DNA of 8,954 bases from an uncultured Pseudomonadales bacterium (GTDB lineage: Bacteria > Pseudomonadota > Gammaproteobacteria > Pseudomonadales > Cellvibrionaceae): contig CALIUX010000171.1 of assembly GCA_938048505.1 (NCBI GenBank), forward strand, positions 1 through 8,954, given 5' to 3'. The translations under genes were made by a program, and so were the position numbers. The notes below the pieces were generated by a model that was given only the letters and a program-made list of their open reading frames with translations, was not told the DNA's origin and did not search any database. Below are positions 1 through 6,548 of the stretch, one piece after another (positions within the stretch are counted from its first letter, which is position 1; each line of letters opens with the position of its first letter).

Positions 1-97
1 ATATTTATCTATCAACATGCACTGCATCGGCTTTGTTTAGCTCTTTTCTTTTGTCGTACTTCTTTTAATTGCTCAGAGCATTTAACAAGCAGCTTTG

Positions 98-1162
98 CTA
101 TCCCTTCTGCATTAACTCTCGCAGATTAATGATCGCAGCATTCGCACGGGCAATATAACCTCCCATGACTAAAGAATGATTCGCTAAGATCCCAAAGCCG
201 CTCCCATTTAAAATAACGGGGCTAAAAACCATATCTTGCGTTGCCTCAAGCTCACGAATAATCTGCTGTAAGCTGACTCGGGCATTTTTCTTATCGAGTA
301 CATCTGCAAAATCTTGCTCAACTGCTCGTAAAATATGAATCAGCGCCCATGCGGTGCCTCTCGCTTCATAAAAAACATCATCCACTTCTAACCAAGGTGT
401 TTTTATATTGAGCTCTTGCGGTGCCGATGTTGATTGTGAAGCGGCCGCTTCGCCTGCTAAATCAGTATTTAAGCGGCGCTGACCAACACTTGCGCTCAGA
501 CGTTGAGATAAGCTTCCAAGTCGGGACTCAACTGCACCTAACCAGTAGCGTAAATTGTCCGCACGCGCATAGAATTGTGCGGCATGTGCATCACTACTCA
601 CCAAGCGCTTGAGATAATCTTCGATATCAGCCATACCTTGGCGGTATTCTGTTTCGGTATTAGGCAACATCCAACTGGCATTATCAAAATTAAAACGCGG
701 GTCGGCCGACTGCAAAGCCTTATCTTCTACCGACTGCGATTGTGAGCGGCTATAGACCTCGCGCAGTGCTTTACTCAAGTCACGTACTTGAACCAATACA
801 CCATATTCCCAATTGGCACGGTTATCCAGCCAAACACCCGGCGGAAAAACATCATTCGATACATAGCCATTTAGCATCTCATCCATTACACCCAGTAATG
901 CGGCAGTCGTCGCAACACCTTTGATTTCAGCCTGCTCAGTCGATACATATTGCAGCGCACTCGCCTTCACATCAAACAGCTCAGGTTCCTGGCTTTTTAC
1001 CCACCCCCAAACCACTAACACCAAAAAAACAAGCAAACAAACCACCATCAGCACTTTAAGTTGAGGGCGGCCATCGCTCATATCCTGAGAGATATTTTGT
1101 ACAAAGCCCACCGACTTAAGCCGCCATGTTTGCAGTGTATGTGAGACTTTTTCTAAAGGCAT
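98..1162 (-). CDS. DUF2333 family single-pass membrane protein
   Basis: Function is unknown; I place it in the gammaproteobacterial DUF2333 family by recall of its conserved blocks, not by a search. Numbered from the ATG at 1162, the 354-residue protein has a short basic cytoplasmic N-terminus, one strongly hydrophobic segment at about residues 36-54, then a long soluble and probably periplasmic part. Likely family signatures are the PPGVWLDNRANWEYG block near residues 107-121 and the closing region around SGFGILANHSLVMGGY (about 320-335). A Ser/Ala/Gln-rich stretch near 238-250 looks like a linker. I chose the ATG at 1162 over an in-frame TTG at 1183 because an AAGG ribosome site (1175-1172) lies 9 bases before the ATG. 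It follows the gene at 2024-1308 on the same strand with 145 bases between, so co-transcription is possible but not shown. The 97 bases after its stop hold nothing I can call. Confidence 0.82.
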   Translation of the reverse strand: MPLEKVSHTLQTWRLKSVGFVQNISQDMSDGRPQLKVLMVVCLLVFLVLVVWGWVKSQEPELFDVKASALQYVSTEQAEIKGVATTAALLGVMDEMLNGYVSNDVFPPGVWLDNRANWEYGVLVQVRDLSKALREVYSRSQSQSVEDKALQSADPRFNFDNASWMLPNTETEYRQGMADIEDYLKRLVSSDAHAAQFYARADNLRYWLGAVESRLGSLSQRLSASVGQRRLNTDLAGEAAASQSTSAPQELNIKTPWLEVDDVFYEARGTAWALIHILRAVEQDFADVLDKKNARVSLQQIIRELEATQDMVFSPVILNGSGFGILANHSLVMGGYIARANAAIINLRELMQKG

Positions 1163-1174
1163 AAGTAACGACCT

Positions 1175-1187
1175 TGTCTTCAAGACA
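1175..1187. promoter_or_regulatory. 13-bp palindrome beside the DUF2333 ribosome site
   Basis: TGTCTT-C-AAGACA is a perfect inverted repeat with a one-base centre. It lies directly upstream of, and touches, the AAGG ribosome site of the DUF2333 gene. That position would suit an operator or a small translation-blocking hairpin. No regulator is known, and a 6+6 palindrome can arise by chance. Confidence 0.25.
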
Positions 1188-1249
1188 GTTTGTTTGAATG
1201 CATAACCTATACAGGGTTAAATGATGATTTTTCAGCAGTCTCTATCTAG

Positions 1250-1292
1250 AAGGCACTTTAATATAAAAAGCTCATACTGAAAAAAGTGCTTT
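1250..1292. repeat. Imperfect 10-bp inverted repeat between the two leftward genes
   Basis: The arms AAGGCACTTT (1250-1259) and AAAGTGCTTT (1283-1292) pair over 10 bases with one G-T wobble, around a 23-base AT-rich loop. It sits just after the stop of the 1308-2024 gene and before the DUF2333 gene. The loop is long and no clean T-run follows on the minus strand, so I call it a structured spacer, not a terminator. Confidence 0.35.
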
Positions 1293-1307
1293 TAAAAGAA
1301 ATACTAA

Positions 1308-2024
1308 CTAAAAAGGAGCCAGTAATTCGATTGAGGGCTTAGAGCCAATACGAATATCACCACGCACACGAAATGTAGGCGTTGCAGCATTAAGCGTACG
1401 ATAAAGCCAGCGACCTTCAGCATCGTTACGAGCAGTGATCAATACCGACTCTTGAGTGTCTTCTATACGCTTTGCAATACTCTGCAGCAAGGCCAGTGTT
1501 TGTGCATCACGTTTTTTTAACGAACGCCCAGCTAAAGCAAAGCGTGTTTGTTGAGGGTCTTGCACCGACACATTAGGAGTATTGGGAGCGGCTTTATGCA
1601 GAAAAATACGCTGTGCTAATTGTTTAACTTTTGCATCTCTTGGATAACGCTCTTTCAAAACGCTCAAAAAGTCTTGCGCGTGGTGAATACTGCCCGATGC
1701 TAATTCATTATCTGCCATCTTAATATAGGCGTCACGCACAGCCACCAAGCCCGCTTGTGCGCGTGCATTTTTTTTATCGACCATTAGAATCGCAGAATAG
1801 CGATCAAAAGCATTGTTATGGGCAGGCCGAGTCAAGCGATTATCACGTAGAGCTTGATCCGCTTTATTCAATACTCTATCTATGAGAGCTGGAGGGGCGG
1901 TACTCAACTGCGCCGCCACTGGCGGGGCAGTGAATACATTCGATGCACAACACACCATAACGAAAAACAATGCACTCAATAAACGCTTTTTTAAGTACTG
2001 CGGCACATCAATTCTGTGTTTCAT
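1308..2024 (-). CDS. Secreted helical-repeat (TPR-like) protein of unknown function
   Basis: I do not recognise a named family. The 238-residue product begins with a basic stretch and a hydrophobic core (about residues 11-32) typical of a Sec signal peptide; cleavage is likely after FTA (33) or VAA (38). The cysteines at 25-26 lack a proper lipobox, so a lipoprotein is unlikely. Residues 50-140 resemble the degenerate tetratricopeptide-like module seen in several gammaproteobacterial envelope proteins: RLTRPAHNNAFDRY, then a DKKNARAQAGL turn, then a second helical pair ending in YPRDAKVKQLAQR. A Pro/Gln-rich linker (145-160) leads to a C-terminal block (162-238) containing SVLITARNDAEGRWLY and a predicted strand-rich end. 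This may be a small separate domain that I cannot name. The ATG at 2024 has no clear ribosome site. It is divergent from dsbD and upstream of the DUF2333 gene. Confidence 0.75.
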   Translation of the reverse strand: MKHRIDVPQYLKKRLLSALFFVMVCCASNVFTAPPVAAQLSTAPPALIDRVLNKADQALRDNRLTRPAHNNAFDRYSAILMVDKKNARAQAGLVAVRDAYIKMADNELASGSIHHAQDFLSVLKERYPRDAKVKQLAQRIFLHKAAPNTPNVSVQDPQQTRFALAGRSLKKRDAQTLALLQSIAKRIEDTQESVLITARNDAEGRWLYRTLNAATPTFRVRGDIRIGSKPSIELLAPF

Positions 2025-2312
2025 TAGAAGCTTTTATACTTATCCTGTAGCTCATTACGGGTATAGGCTTAAGACCGAAGACAAACCGTTATCAATCAAC
2101 CATAAATTCAGGGGCTAGTGTAACCACGAATAGAGCATGCACCAAGTGCAGAAGTACGATTTAACGCGATCAAGAAGCTCTTTTTCTGACTCAACCGGAA
2201 CCGCTTTGCGCCCAGAGAGTCTATTCTGACATGATGAGAAAAGCTTGATTGCCTATTAAGTAGGCCGAGCACCTCCTACCAATTCGAGATTAACAACCAA
2301 GATTTGAACACT
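2025..2312. other. Divergent intergenic region between the helical-repeat gene and dsbD
   Basis: This gap of about 290 bases must carry the start signals of two divergent genes. I find no convincing -35/-10 pair on either strand and no coding frame with sensible codon use. The only structure I can support is a pair of overlapping small hairpins at 2251-2279, listed separately. Confidence 0.5.
2251..2279 (+). promoter_or_regulatory. Two mutually exclusive small hairpins in the dsbD leader
   Basis: GCCTA (2251-2255) pairs with TAGGC (2261-2265) around a 5-base loop. The overlapping segment GTAGG (2260-2264) pairs equally well with CCTAC (2275-2279) around a 10-base loop. The two stems share bases and cannot coexist, an arrangement seen in attenuators and leader switches. 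Each stem is only 5 bp, the region lies 34 bases before the dsbD ATG, and transcription through it is assumed. Confidence 0.25.
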
Positions 2313-4103
2313 ATGACTGTTTGTAAACGCCTATCACTCATGCTTATTCTGATGCTTTCTAGCCTCTCTGCATGGGCACAAATTTCTTTGTTCGACGATG
2401 AAGAAGAGTTTTTACCCGTCACAGAAGCCTTTAAAGCGTCTGCGACTGTAAAAGGTGATCAGTTGTTCATCGACTGGAATATAGCCCCTAGCTACTACCT
2501 CTATAAAAGCAAATTCAAGCTCACTGCCATCACACCCGATACAAAAATAGAGCTTGCACCGTTATACGAAAAAGGCAAAAGGCAGTATGACGATATCTTT
2601 CAGAAAGAAGTAGAGCTCTACTATAAATCAACACGTATTCAAGCTAATGCCGCTGATTTACCCAATGAATTCGAATTAGAACTGGCCTCACAGGGCTGTG
2701 CAGATGCCGGCCTTTGCTACCCGCCTCAAAAACAATACCTGCAAGTTGATATAAGTAGTGGCGCCATTACCTATACGCCCACGCCGACTGTTACACCGGC
2801 AGCCAACCAAAAGACCATAAAACAAAAGGCTACTCTAACAGCTGCTGTAGCAGAGAATACCGCCGAAACTAACAGCACCTCGCCTCAAGCAAACATCAAA
2901 ACCTATTCCTTATTAGTTTATATTTTGATGGCCTTAGGTGGCGGCATTATTCTTAATCTCATGCCGTGTGTATTCCCTGTGCTTTCACTCAAAGCCCTGA
3001 GCTTTGCGAGCCATGCAGAAGGCCACCATAGCCATAAAGCGCACGGTTGGGCCTACACATTAGGTGTTGTTTTATCCTTTATTGTCGTAGCGTTATTTAT
3101 CTTGGTATTGCGTTCGGCTGGCACCGCTGCGGGCTGGGGCTTTCAGTTGCAATCACCTGTATTTGTTGCCTCGGTGATGTACTTATTTGTTGTAATGGGA
3201 CTCAGCTTATCTGGATTTGTGCATTTTGGAACAGGGCTGATGGGTGCGGGTCAAAAACTGACTCAAGGTAACGGTTTGCAAAGCTCGTTTTTTACGGGTG
3301 TCTTAGCCGCCGTTGTTGCTAGCCCTTGTACAGGCCCCATGATGGCCGCCCCGCTTGGCTTTGCTTTAACACAGCCCCCAGCAATTGCTTTGATTATTTT
3401 CATTGCGCTGGGTTTTGGTCTGGCACTCCCCTTTTTAGCGCTCAGCTACAGCCCAGCATTAGCTAAAGCACTGCCTGCCCCAGGTAGCTGGATGGAAACA
3501 CTTAAACAGTTCCTTGCTTTCCCCATGTATATCACCGCAGCATGGTTACTGTACGTTTTTGGTAACCAAGTCGGTATGACCGGTGTACTCTTTTTGGTCA
3601 TCGGTGCAATCGCTATTGCATACGCTATTTGGGCGCTACAGCATAAGCCCAAAGCAAATTGGGGCAAATGGCTCGTCACATTCAGCGCGTATGCTGCTCT
3701 AGCAGCAGCCGTTTATATCGCTTATCAAGGTAAAAGTTTTGGCCAAAAAGATGATTCATGGGTAGCGTTCACACCCACAGCAGTTCAGGAGCTTCGTGAA
3801 AATGGTCAACCGGTGTTTGTCGACTTTACTGCCGACTGGTGCCTAACATGCAAAGCAAACGAAGCGATTGCCATTAATCGCGATAAATTCAATGAAGTAG
3901 CCAAACAATACAACTACGCTAAAGTCAAAGGGGATTGGACAAATGAAGATCCTAGAATCACCGCCGTATTAAATGAATTTAAGCGCAGCGGTGTACCACT
4001 TTATCTTGTTTACCCCGCTGACCTCAGTAAACCTGCAGAGGTTTTACCGCAACTACTCACACTCGATATGACCGTTGCCGCATTAAAACGAAATGGTCAA
4101 TAA
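2313..4103 (+). CDS. dsbD: Thiol:disulfide interchange protein DsbD
   Basis: DsbD carries reducing power from cytoplasmic thioredoxin across the inner membrane to periplasmic partners such as DsbC and cytochrome c maturation thioredoxins. All three modules are visible in 596 residues (E. coli precursor 565). First comes a signal peptide ending near AWA (about 20-22). The periplasmic alpha domain has the cysteine pair C129 and C135 in GCADAGLCYPP. After a Thr/Ala-rich linker (about 150-195), the membrane domain carries C219 (LMPCVFP) and C339 (ASPCTGP). Last is a thioredoxin-fold domain with the active site WCLTC (C510, C513) and a cis-proline in SGVPLY. All six catalytic cysteines are present. 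I start at the ATG at 2313, though an in-frame TTG at 2304 would add three residues; neither has a clear ribosome site. The first cytoplasmic loop is His-rich (GHHSHKAH). No Dsb or Ccm gene is adjacent. Confidence 0.97.
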   Translation: MTVCKRLSLMLILMLSSLSAWAQISLFDDEEEFLPVTEAFKASATVKGDQLFIDWNIAPSYYLYKSKFKLTAITPDTKIELAPLYEKGKRQYDDIFQKEVELYYKSTRIQANAADLPNEFELELASQGCADAGLCYPPQKQYLQVDISSGAITYTPTPTVTPAANQKTIKQKATLTAAVAENTAETNSTSPQANIKTYSLLVYILMALGGGIILNLMPCVFPVLSLKALSFASHAEGHHSHKAHGWAYTLGVVLSFIVVALFILVLRSAGTAAGWGFQLQSPVFVASVMYLFVVMGLSLSGFVHFGTGLMGAGQKLTQGNGLQSSFFTGVLAAVVASPCTGPMMAAPLGFALTQPPAIALIIFIALGFGLALPFLALSYSPALAKALPAPGSWMETLKQFLAFPMYITAAWLLYVFGNQVGMTGVLFLVIGAIAIAYAIWALQHKPKANWGKWLVTFSAYAALAAAVYIAYQGKSFGQKDDSWVAFTPTAVQELRENGQPVFVDFTADWCLTCKANEAIAINRDKFNEVAKQYNYAKVKGDWTNEDPRITAVLNEFKRSGVPLYLVYPADLSKPAEVLPQLLTLDMTVAALKRNGQ

Positions 4104-4199
4104 TAACTGTCTCAAATAACGTGGTAACCACCCCAAATAAAAAGTGCTCTGATAATATAGGTATCTTCAACAGCCACTCTTAACGCTTTGGTTATACCT

Positions 4200-4919
4200 A
4201 TGTCGCATCAATCTCACTTTAGTACGCTACCGCTAATTAGCGGCTCCTCCGCTGAATCAATCGAGCCTTATGCCGTCAGGCGTATTATCTGTATAGGGCG
4301 CAACTATGAAGAGCATGCCAAAGAAATGGGGCATGCTCCTAATGAAGCCCCCCCTTTCTTTTTTTATAAACCCATTACTGCCCTTTTACCTGCCGGTATA
4401 CATGGAACAACCTATGCTGCAGGCGAATCACCCTTTCAACTACCGCACTATAGCCAAAATATTCATCATGAATTAGAACTTGCCATCGCTATAGGACACA
4501 AACCAAACGAAGATGCACCAGAACAAGCCATATTAGGCTGTGGGCTAGCGCTGGATATGACCTGCCGTGATACCCAAGCAGAGTCAAAAAAAGGGGGGCG
4601 TCCATGGGATACAGCCAAAGGGTTTGATTATTCGGCCCCGTGTTCAGATTTAATTGCAATGAATTGGAATGAAATTGAAGCACTCGGCGACTTTACACTT
4701 ACCCATAATGAGCAGTGTGTGCAAAAAGGCAATATTACTCAAATGATATGGCCTATACCTCAGCTAATAACGGAGGTAATGCGCTCTACTCAACTGGATT
4801 ATGGCGATATTATTCTTACCGGCACACCTGCTGGCGTTGGCGCAGTAAACAAAGGCGACACACTTAAGGCTTACTGTGATGATGAGCGACTCACCTTAAA
4901 CCTCAATATTGAAAAATAA
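4200..4919 (+). CDS. Fumarylacetoacetate-hydrolase-family protein, YcgM/FAHD1-like
   Basis: The product (239 residues from the ATG at 4200) matches E. coli YcgM (219) in its motif order. ICIGRNYEEHAKEMG (about 30-44) is the family entry motif. HHELELA (89-95) supplies two metal-binding glutamates (E91, E93), and CRDTQ supplies the third acidic ligand, D124. Next come a conserved lysine in AKGFD (K140) and the TGTPAGVG loop (207-214). Family members bind Mg2+ or Mn2+ and act on short beta-diketo acids; reported activities include acylpyruvate hydrolysis, oxaloacetate decarboxylation and oxaloacetate keto-enol interconversion, so I do not assign one. No aromatic-degradation genes surround it, which argues against a dedicated catabolic fumarylpyruvate hydrolase. 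It follows dsbD by 96 bases on the same strand. An in-frame TTG at 4188 would add four residues; neither start has a visible ribosome site. The stop codon lies inside a tandem repeat. Confidence 0.92.
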   Translation: MSHQSHFSTLPLISGSSAESIEPYAVRRIICIGRNYEEHAKEMGHAPNEAPPFFFYKPITALLPAGIHGTTYAAGESPFQLPHYSQNIHHELELAIAIGHKPNEDAPEQAILGCGLALDMTCRDTQAESKKGGRPWDTAKGFDYSAPCSDLIAMNWNEIEALGDFTLTHNEQCVQKGNITQMIWPIPQLITEVMRSTQLDYGDIILTGTPAGVGAVNKGDTLKAYCDDERLTLNLNIEK

Positions 4920-4963
4920 GTATTGAAAAGCAAGCACTGGAAAATAAGCATCGAAAAATAAGC
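4908..4963 (+). repeat. Four-copy 14-bp tandem repeat across a stop codon
   Basis: Four contiguous 14-base units are readable: ATTGAAAAATAAGT (4908), ATTGAAAAGCAAGC (4922), ACTGGAAAATAAGC (4936) and ATCGAAAAATAAGC (4950). The first contains the last codons and the TAA stop of the YcgM-like gene; the others lie in the spacer. The copies differ at a few positions, so the expansion is not brand new. A 14-base unit is not a codon multiple, so extra copies do not extend the protein. Confidence 0.85.
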
Positions 4964-5026
4964 CTGCTTATAAAAACACATAGATAGTGTGCAAGTTTTT
5001 GTATAAATATTGATCGAGGCCGACGC

Positions 5027-5068
5027 TCAACCCTGCACTATCAATATTGCACTATCAACCTTGCATAG
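5027..5068 (+). repeat. Degenerate three-copy 14-bp tandem repeat
   Basis: The units are TCAACCCTGCACTA (5027), TCAATATTGCACTA (5041) and TCAACCTTGCATAG (5055). Units 1 and 2 share 11 of 14 bases, and units 1 and 3 share 10. The sequence is unrelated to the A-rich 14-mers about 60 bases upstream although the period is the same. No function is evident. Confidence 0.65.
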
Positions 5069-5080
5069 ATTAGTCACTTT

Positions 5081-5106
5081 TTACCTGCCATAAATATTAC
5101 AGGTAA
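5081..5106. promoter_or_regulatory. Perfect inverted repeat upstream of nhaA, candidate operator
   Basis: TTACCTG (5081-5087) and CAGGTAA (5100-5106) are exact reverse complements 12 bases apart, giving a 26-bp dyad centred about 130 bases before the nhaA start. The AT-rich centre and half-site spacing suit a dimeric regulator. In E. coli nhaA is controlled by the LysR-type protein NhaR, but no nhaR is in this window and I cannot match the site to it. A hairpin is the alternative reading. Confidence 0.35.
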
Positions 5107-5135
5107 CATCAAATCTGTTAAGATACTTGACCAAA

Positions 5136-5157
5136 TTGTGCATACACGGTTTGTGCA
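5136..5157 (+). repeat. Direct TTGTGCA pair upstream of nhaA
   Basis: TTGTGCA occurs exactly at 5136-5142 and 5151-5157, one copy every 15 bases, about 70-90 bases before the nhaA ATG. Direct heptamers in a promoter region can be regulator half-sites, but two copies are weak evidence. Confidence 0.3.
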
Positions 5158-5225
5158 ACCCTACTGCTCAAACACAACAATCAAACGGCAAAACAAACGT
5201 AACATAAAAAGAGAATAGGAGCGGT

Positions 5226-6419
5226 ATGAATCATTCTTTTAGGCAAATGGTACAGCATGATGCAACAGGTGGCTTACTACTTATAGCCTGCGCAACACTC
5301 GCGATGATATTTGCGAACACTTCGCTGCAAGATCTCTACAATAGCTTTTTAGCCTTACCTGTTACCGTTGCTTTTGGTGGTTTCTCTATTGATAAAGCGC
5401 TAATTCTTTGGGTAAATGATGGCCTGATGGCCCTATTCTTTTTATTAGTTGGCTTAGAAATAAAGCGAGAGATCTTTGAGGGACATCTTTCATCCCCCAG
5501 TCAGATTGTCCTACCCGGTATTGCTGCCGCTGCAGGCGTGGTTGTACCAGCATTAATTTATATCGCGTTTAATCATAGCAATGAAGTCGGTATGAATGGA
5601 TGGGCTATTCCTTCTGCAACAGATATTGCCTTTGCCCTAGGTGTCTTCAGCCTGTTTGGTAAAAAGCTCCCCATCACATTAAAGCTATTCTTGTTGTCAG
5701 TCGCTATTTTTGATGACATTGCCGCCATTGTGATCATTGCACTCTTTTACTCCAGTGAGCTGTCTACCACATCTTTATTAGTTGCCTTTACGGGTCTCTG
5801 TGGCCTAGCCATCCTCAACCATTTTAAAGTCCGCTATATCAGTGCTTACATGATCATTGGCGTCATTGTTTGGGCATCGGTATTGAAGTCTGGCGTACAT
5901 GCCACATTAGCTGGTTTTGCTATCGCATGGTTTATTCCATTAAGCACGCTCAATGAACATAACAAGCCCATGGCGCCCTCTTTAGAGCATAGCCTACAGC
6001 CTTGGGTAGCCTTTTTCATTCTACCGCTCTTTGCCTTTGCAAATTCTGGTGTATCGTTCAGCGGTATAACCGTTGAATCATTACTAAACCCTATTACTGT
6101 TGGCATTGCAGCGGGCCTGTTTGTGGGTAAGCAGGTGGGTATTGTTGGCACATGCTGGATAGCCATAAAATTAGGGTGGGCAAAACTCCCCGAGGGCGCC
6201 TCATGGCTGCAATTTTATGCCATTGCCCTGCTATGCGGCATCGGCTTCACGATGAGCCTCTTTATTGGCACGCTGGCATTTGAAAACCAAGGTTTAGAAT
6301 ATTTGGCCAATGTCAAAATTGGTGTGCTAATCGGTTCTATTTTCTCAGCCATTGTGGCCGCCATCATTATTAGCTGGAGCAAACCCTACAACCCCAATAA
6401 TGAAAGCACCAAAAGCTAA
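5226..6419 (+). CDS. nhaA: Na+/H+ antiporter NhaA
   Basis: NhaA is an inner-membrane antiporter that exports Na+ (or Li+) in exchange for two protons, giving salt tolerance and pH control at alkaline pH. The 397-residue product (E. coli 388) keeps nearly the same numbering as E. coli NhaA. D133 is in PSATDIAFALG, the ion-binding pair D163 and D164 is in AIFDDIAAIV, the pH-sensing residues E78, R81 and E82 are in GLEIKREIFEG, and H225 is in SGVHATLAG. The helix X lysine (E. coli K300) appears as K302 in FVGKQVG, consistent with a small insertion before it. The GIGFTMSLFIG segment (338-348) is also typical. About a dozen hydrophobic segments are visible. The ATG at 5226 is well supported by AGGAG at 5217-5221. 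No nhaR regulator is adjacent. A hairpin with a T-run lies 65 bases after the stop. Confidence 0.98.
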   Translation: MNHSFRQMVQHDATGGLLLIACATLAMIFANTSLQDLYNSFLALPVTVAFGGFSIDKALILWVNDGLMALFFLLVGLEIKREIFEGHLSSPSQIVLPGIAAAAGVVVPALIYIAFNHSNEVGMNGWAIPSATDIAFALGVFSLFGKKLPITLKLFLLSVAIFDDIAAIVIIALFYSSELSTTSLLVAFTGLCGLAILNHFKVRYISAYMIIGVIVWASVLKSGVHATLAGFAIAWFIPLSTLNEHNKPMAPSLEHSLQPWVAFFILPLFAFANSGVSFSGITVESLLNPITVGIAAGLFVGKQVGIVGTCWIAIKLGWAKLPEGASWLQFYAIALLCGIGFTMSLFIGTLAFENQGLEYLANVKIGVLIGSIFSAIVAAIIISWSKPYNPNNESTKS

Positions 6420-6483
6420 AATATTGTAAAAATAGAAACCCTAACTTACCTTTAGCTGCCAATAGTAGACTAAAATAAGAAAA

Positions 6484-6531
6484 CTGGATCATACGGCCTC
6501 CTATTCAAGGGGCCGTACCAGATCGCTTTTT
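6484..6531 (+). terminator. Strong stem-loop with T-run between nhaA and kdkA
   Basis: TACGGCC (6492-6498) pairs perfectly with GGCCGTA (6511-6517). Inside, after one bulged T, CCT (6500-6502) pairs with AGG (6508-6510) around the loop ATTCA. Outside, CTGG (6484-6487) can pair with CCAG (6518-6521) across a four-base bulge. Five T residues follow at 6527-6531. This fits an intrinsic terminator for nhaA, although the T-run is five bases beyond the outer stem. It also ends only 17 bases before the kdkA GTG, so it may instead be a hairpin in the kdkA leader. Confidence 0.6.
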
Positions 6532-6548
6532 ACCTGCTAGGATAAAAC

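Larger units (their letters stand above)
4920..5225. other. Repeat-rich intergenic region upstream of nhaA
   Basis: This 306-base gap has no credible coding frame. In order it holds the tail of the 14-bp tandem repeat, a weak stem (AAAAAC 4973-4978 with GTTTTT 4995-5000, bulged), a second and unrelated 14-bp repeat family (5027-5068), a perfect inverted repeat (5081-5106), TTGTGCA direct repeats (5136-5157), and the nhaA ribosome site AGGAG (5217-5221). GATACT at 5122 could be a -10 box but lacks a well-spaced -35, so I do not call an nhaA promoter. Confidence 0.6.

Noticed and set aside
1..97. Partial gene or terminator at the left edge
   Set aside because: Only tiny palindromes are present (for example TGCTCAGAGCA at 70-80) and no frame carries recognisable protein; I see nothing I can call.
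24..115. Open frame running past the DUF2333 stop in another frame on the minus strand, ending in a Lys/Arg/Cys-rich tail
   Set aside because: It has no start codon of its own and would need a frameshift. The in-frame DUF2333 end already looks complete, so I do not propose a frameshift or a small gene.
1938..1965. Lipoprotein signal in the helical-repeat protein, because of its paired cysteines
   Set aside because: The residues before the cysteines (FVMVCC) do not fit the lipobox pattern, and good signal peptidase I sites lie a few residues later.
1882..2118. Rightward open frame overlapping the start of the helical-repeat gene
   Set aside because: It overlaps the signal-peptide region of the leftward gene on the other strand and resembles no protein I know; a chance frame extending into the spacer is simpler.
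4120..4130. GTGGTAACCAC palindrome between dsbD and the YcgM-like gene
   Set aside because: It is short, has a one-base centre and no T-run, and is not placed at a recognisable promoter; most likely chance.
4908..5068. Possible CRISPR array
   Set aside because: The repeats are 14-mers in direct contact with no spacers, and no cas gene is present.
5846..6166. Antisense open frame of 106 codons inside nhaA
   Set aside because: It is fully embedded in nhaA and its composition is that of a reverse-strand shadow of a membrane protein gene; no ribosome site or family resemblance.
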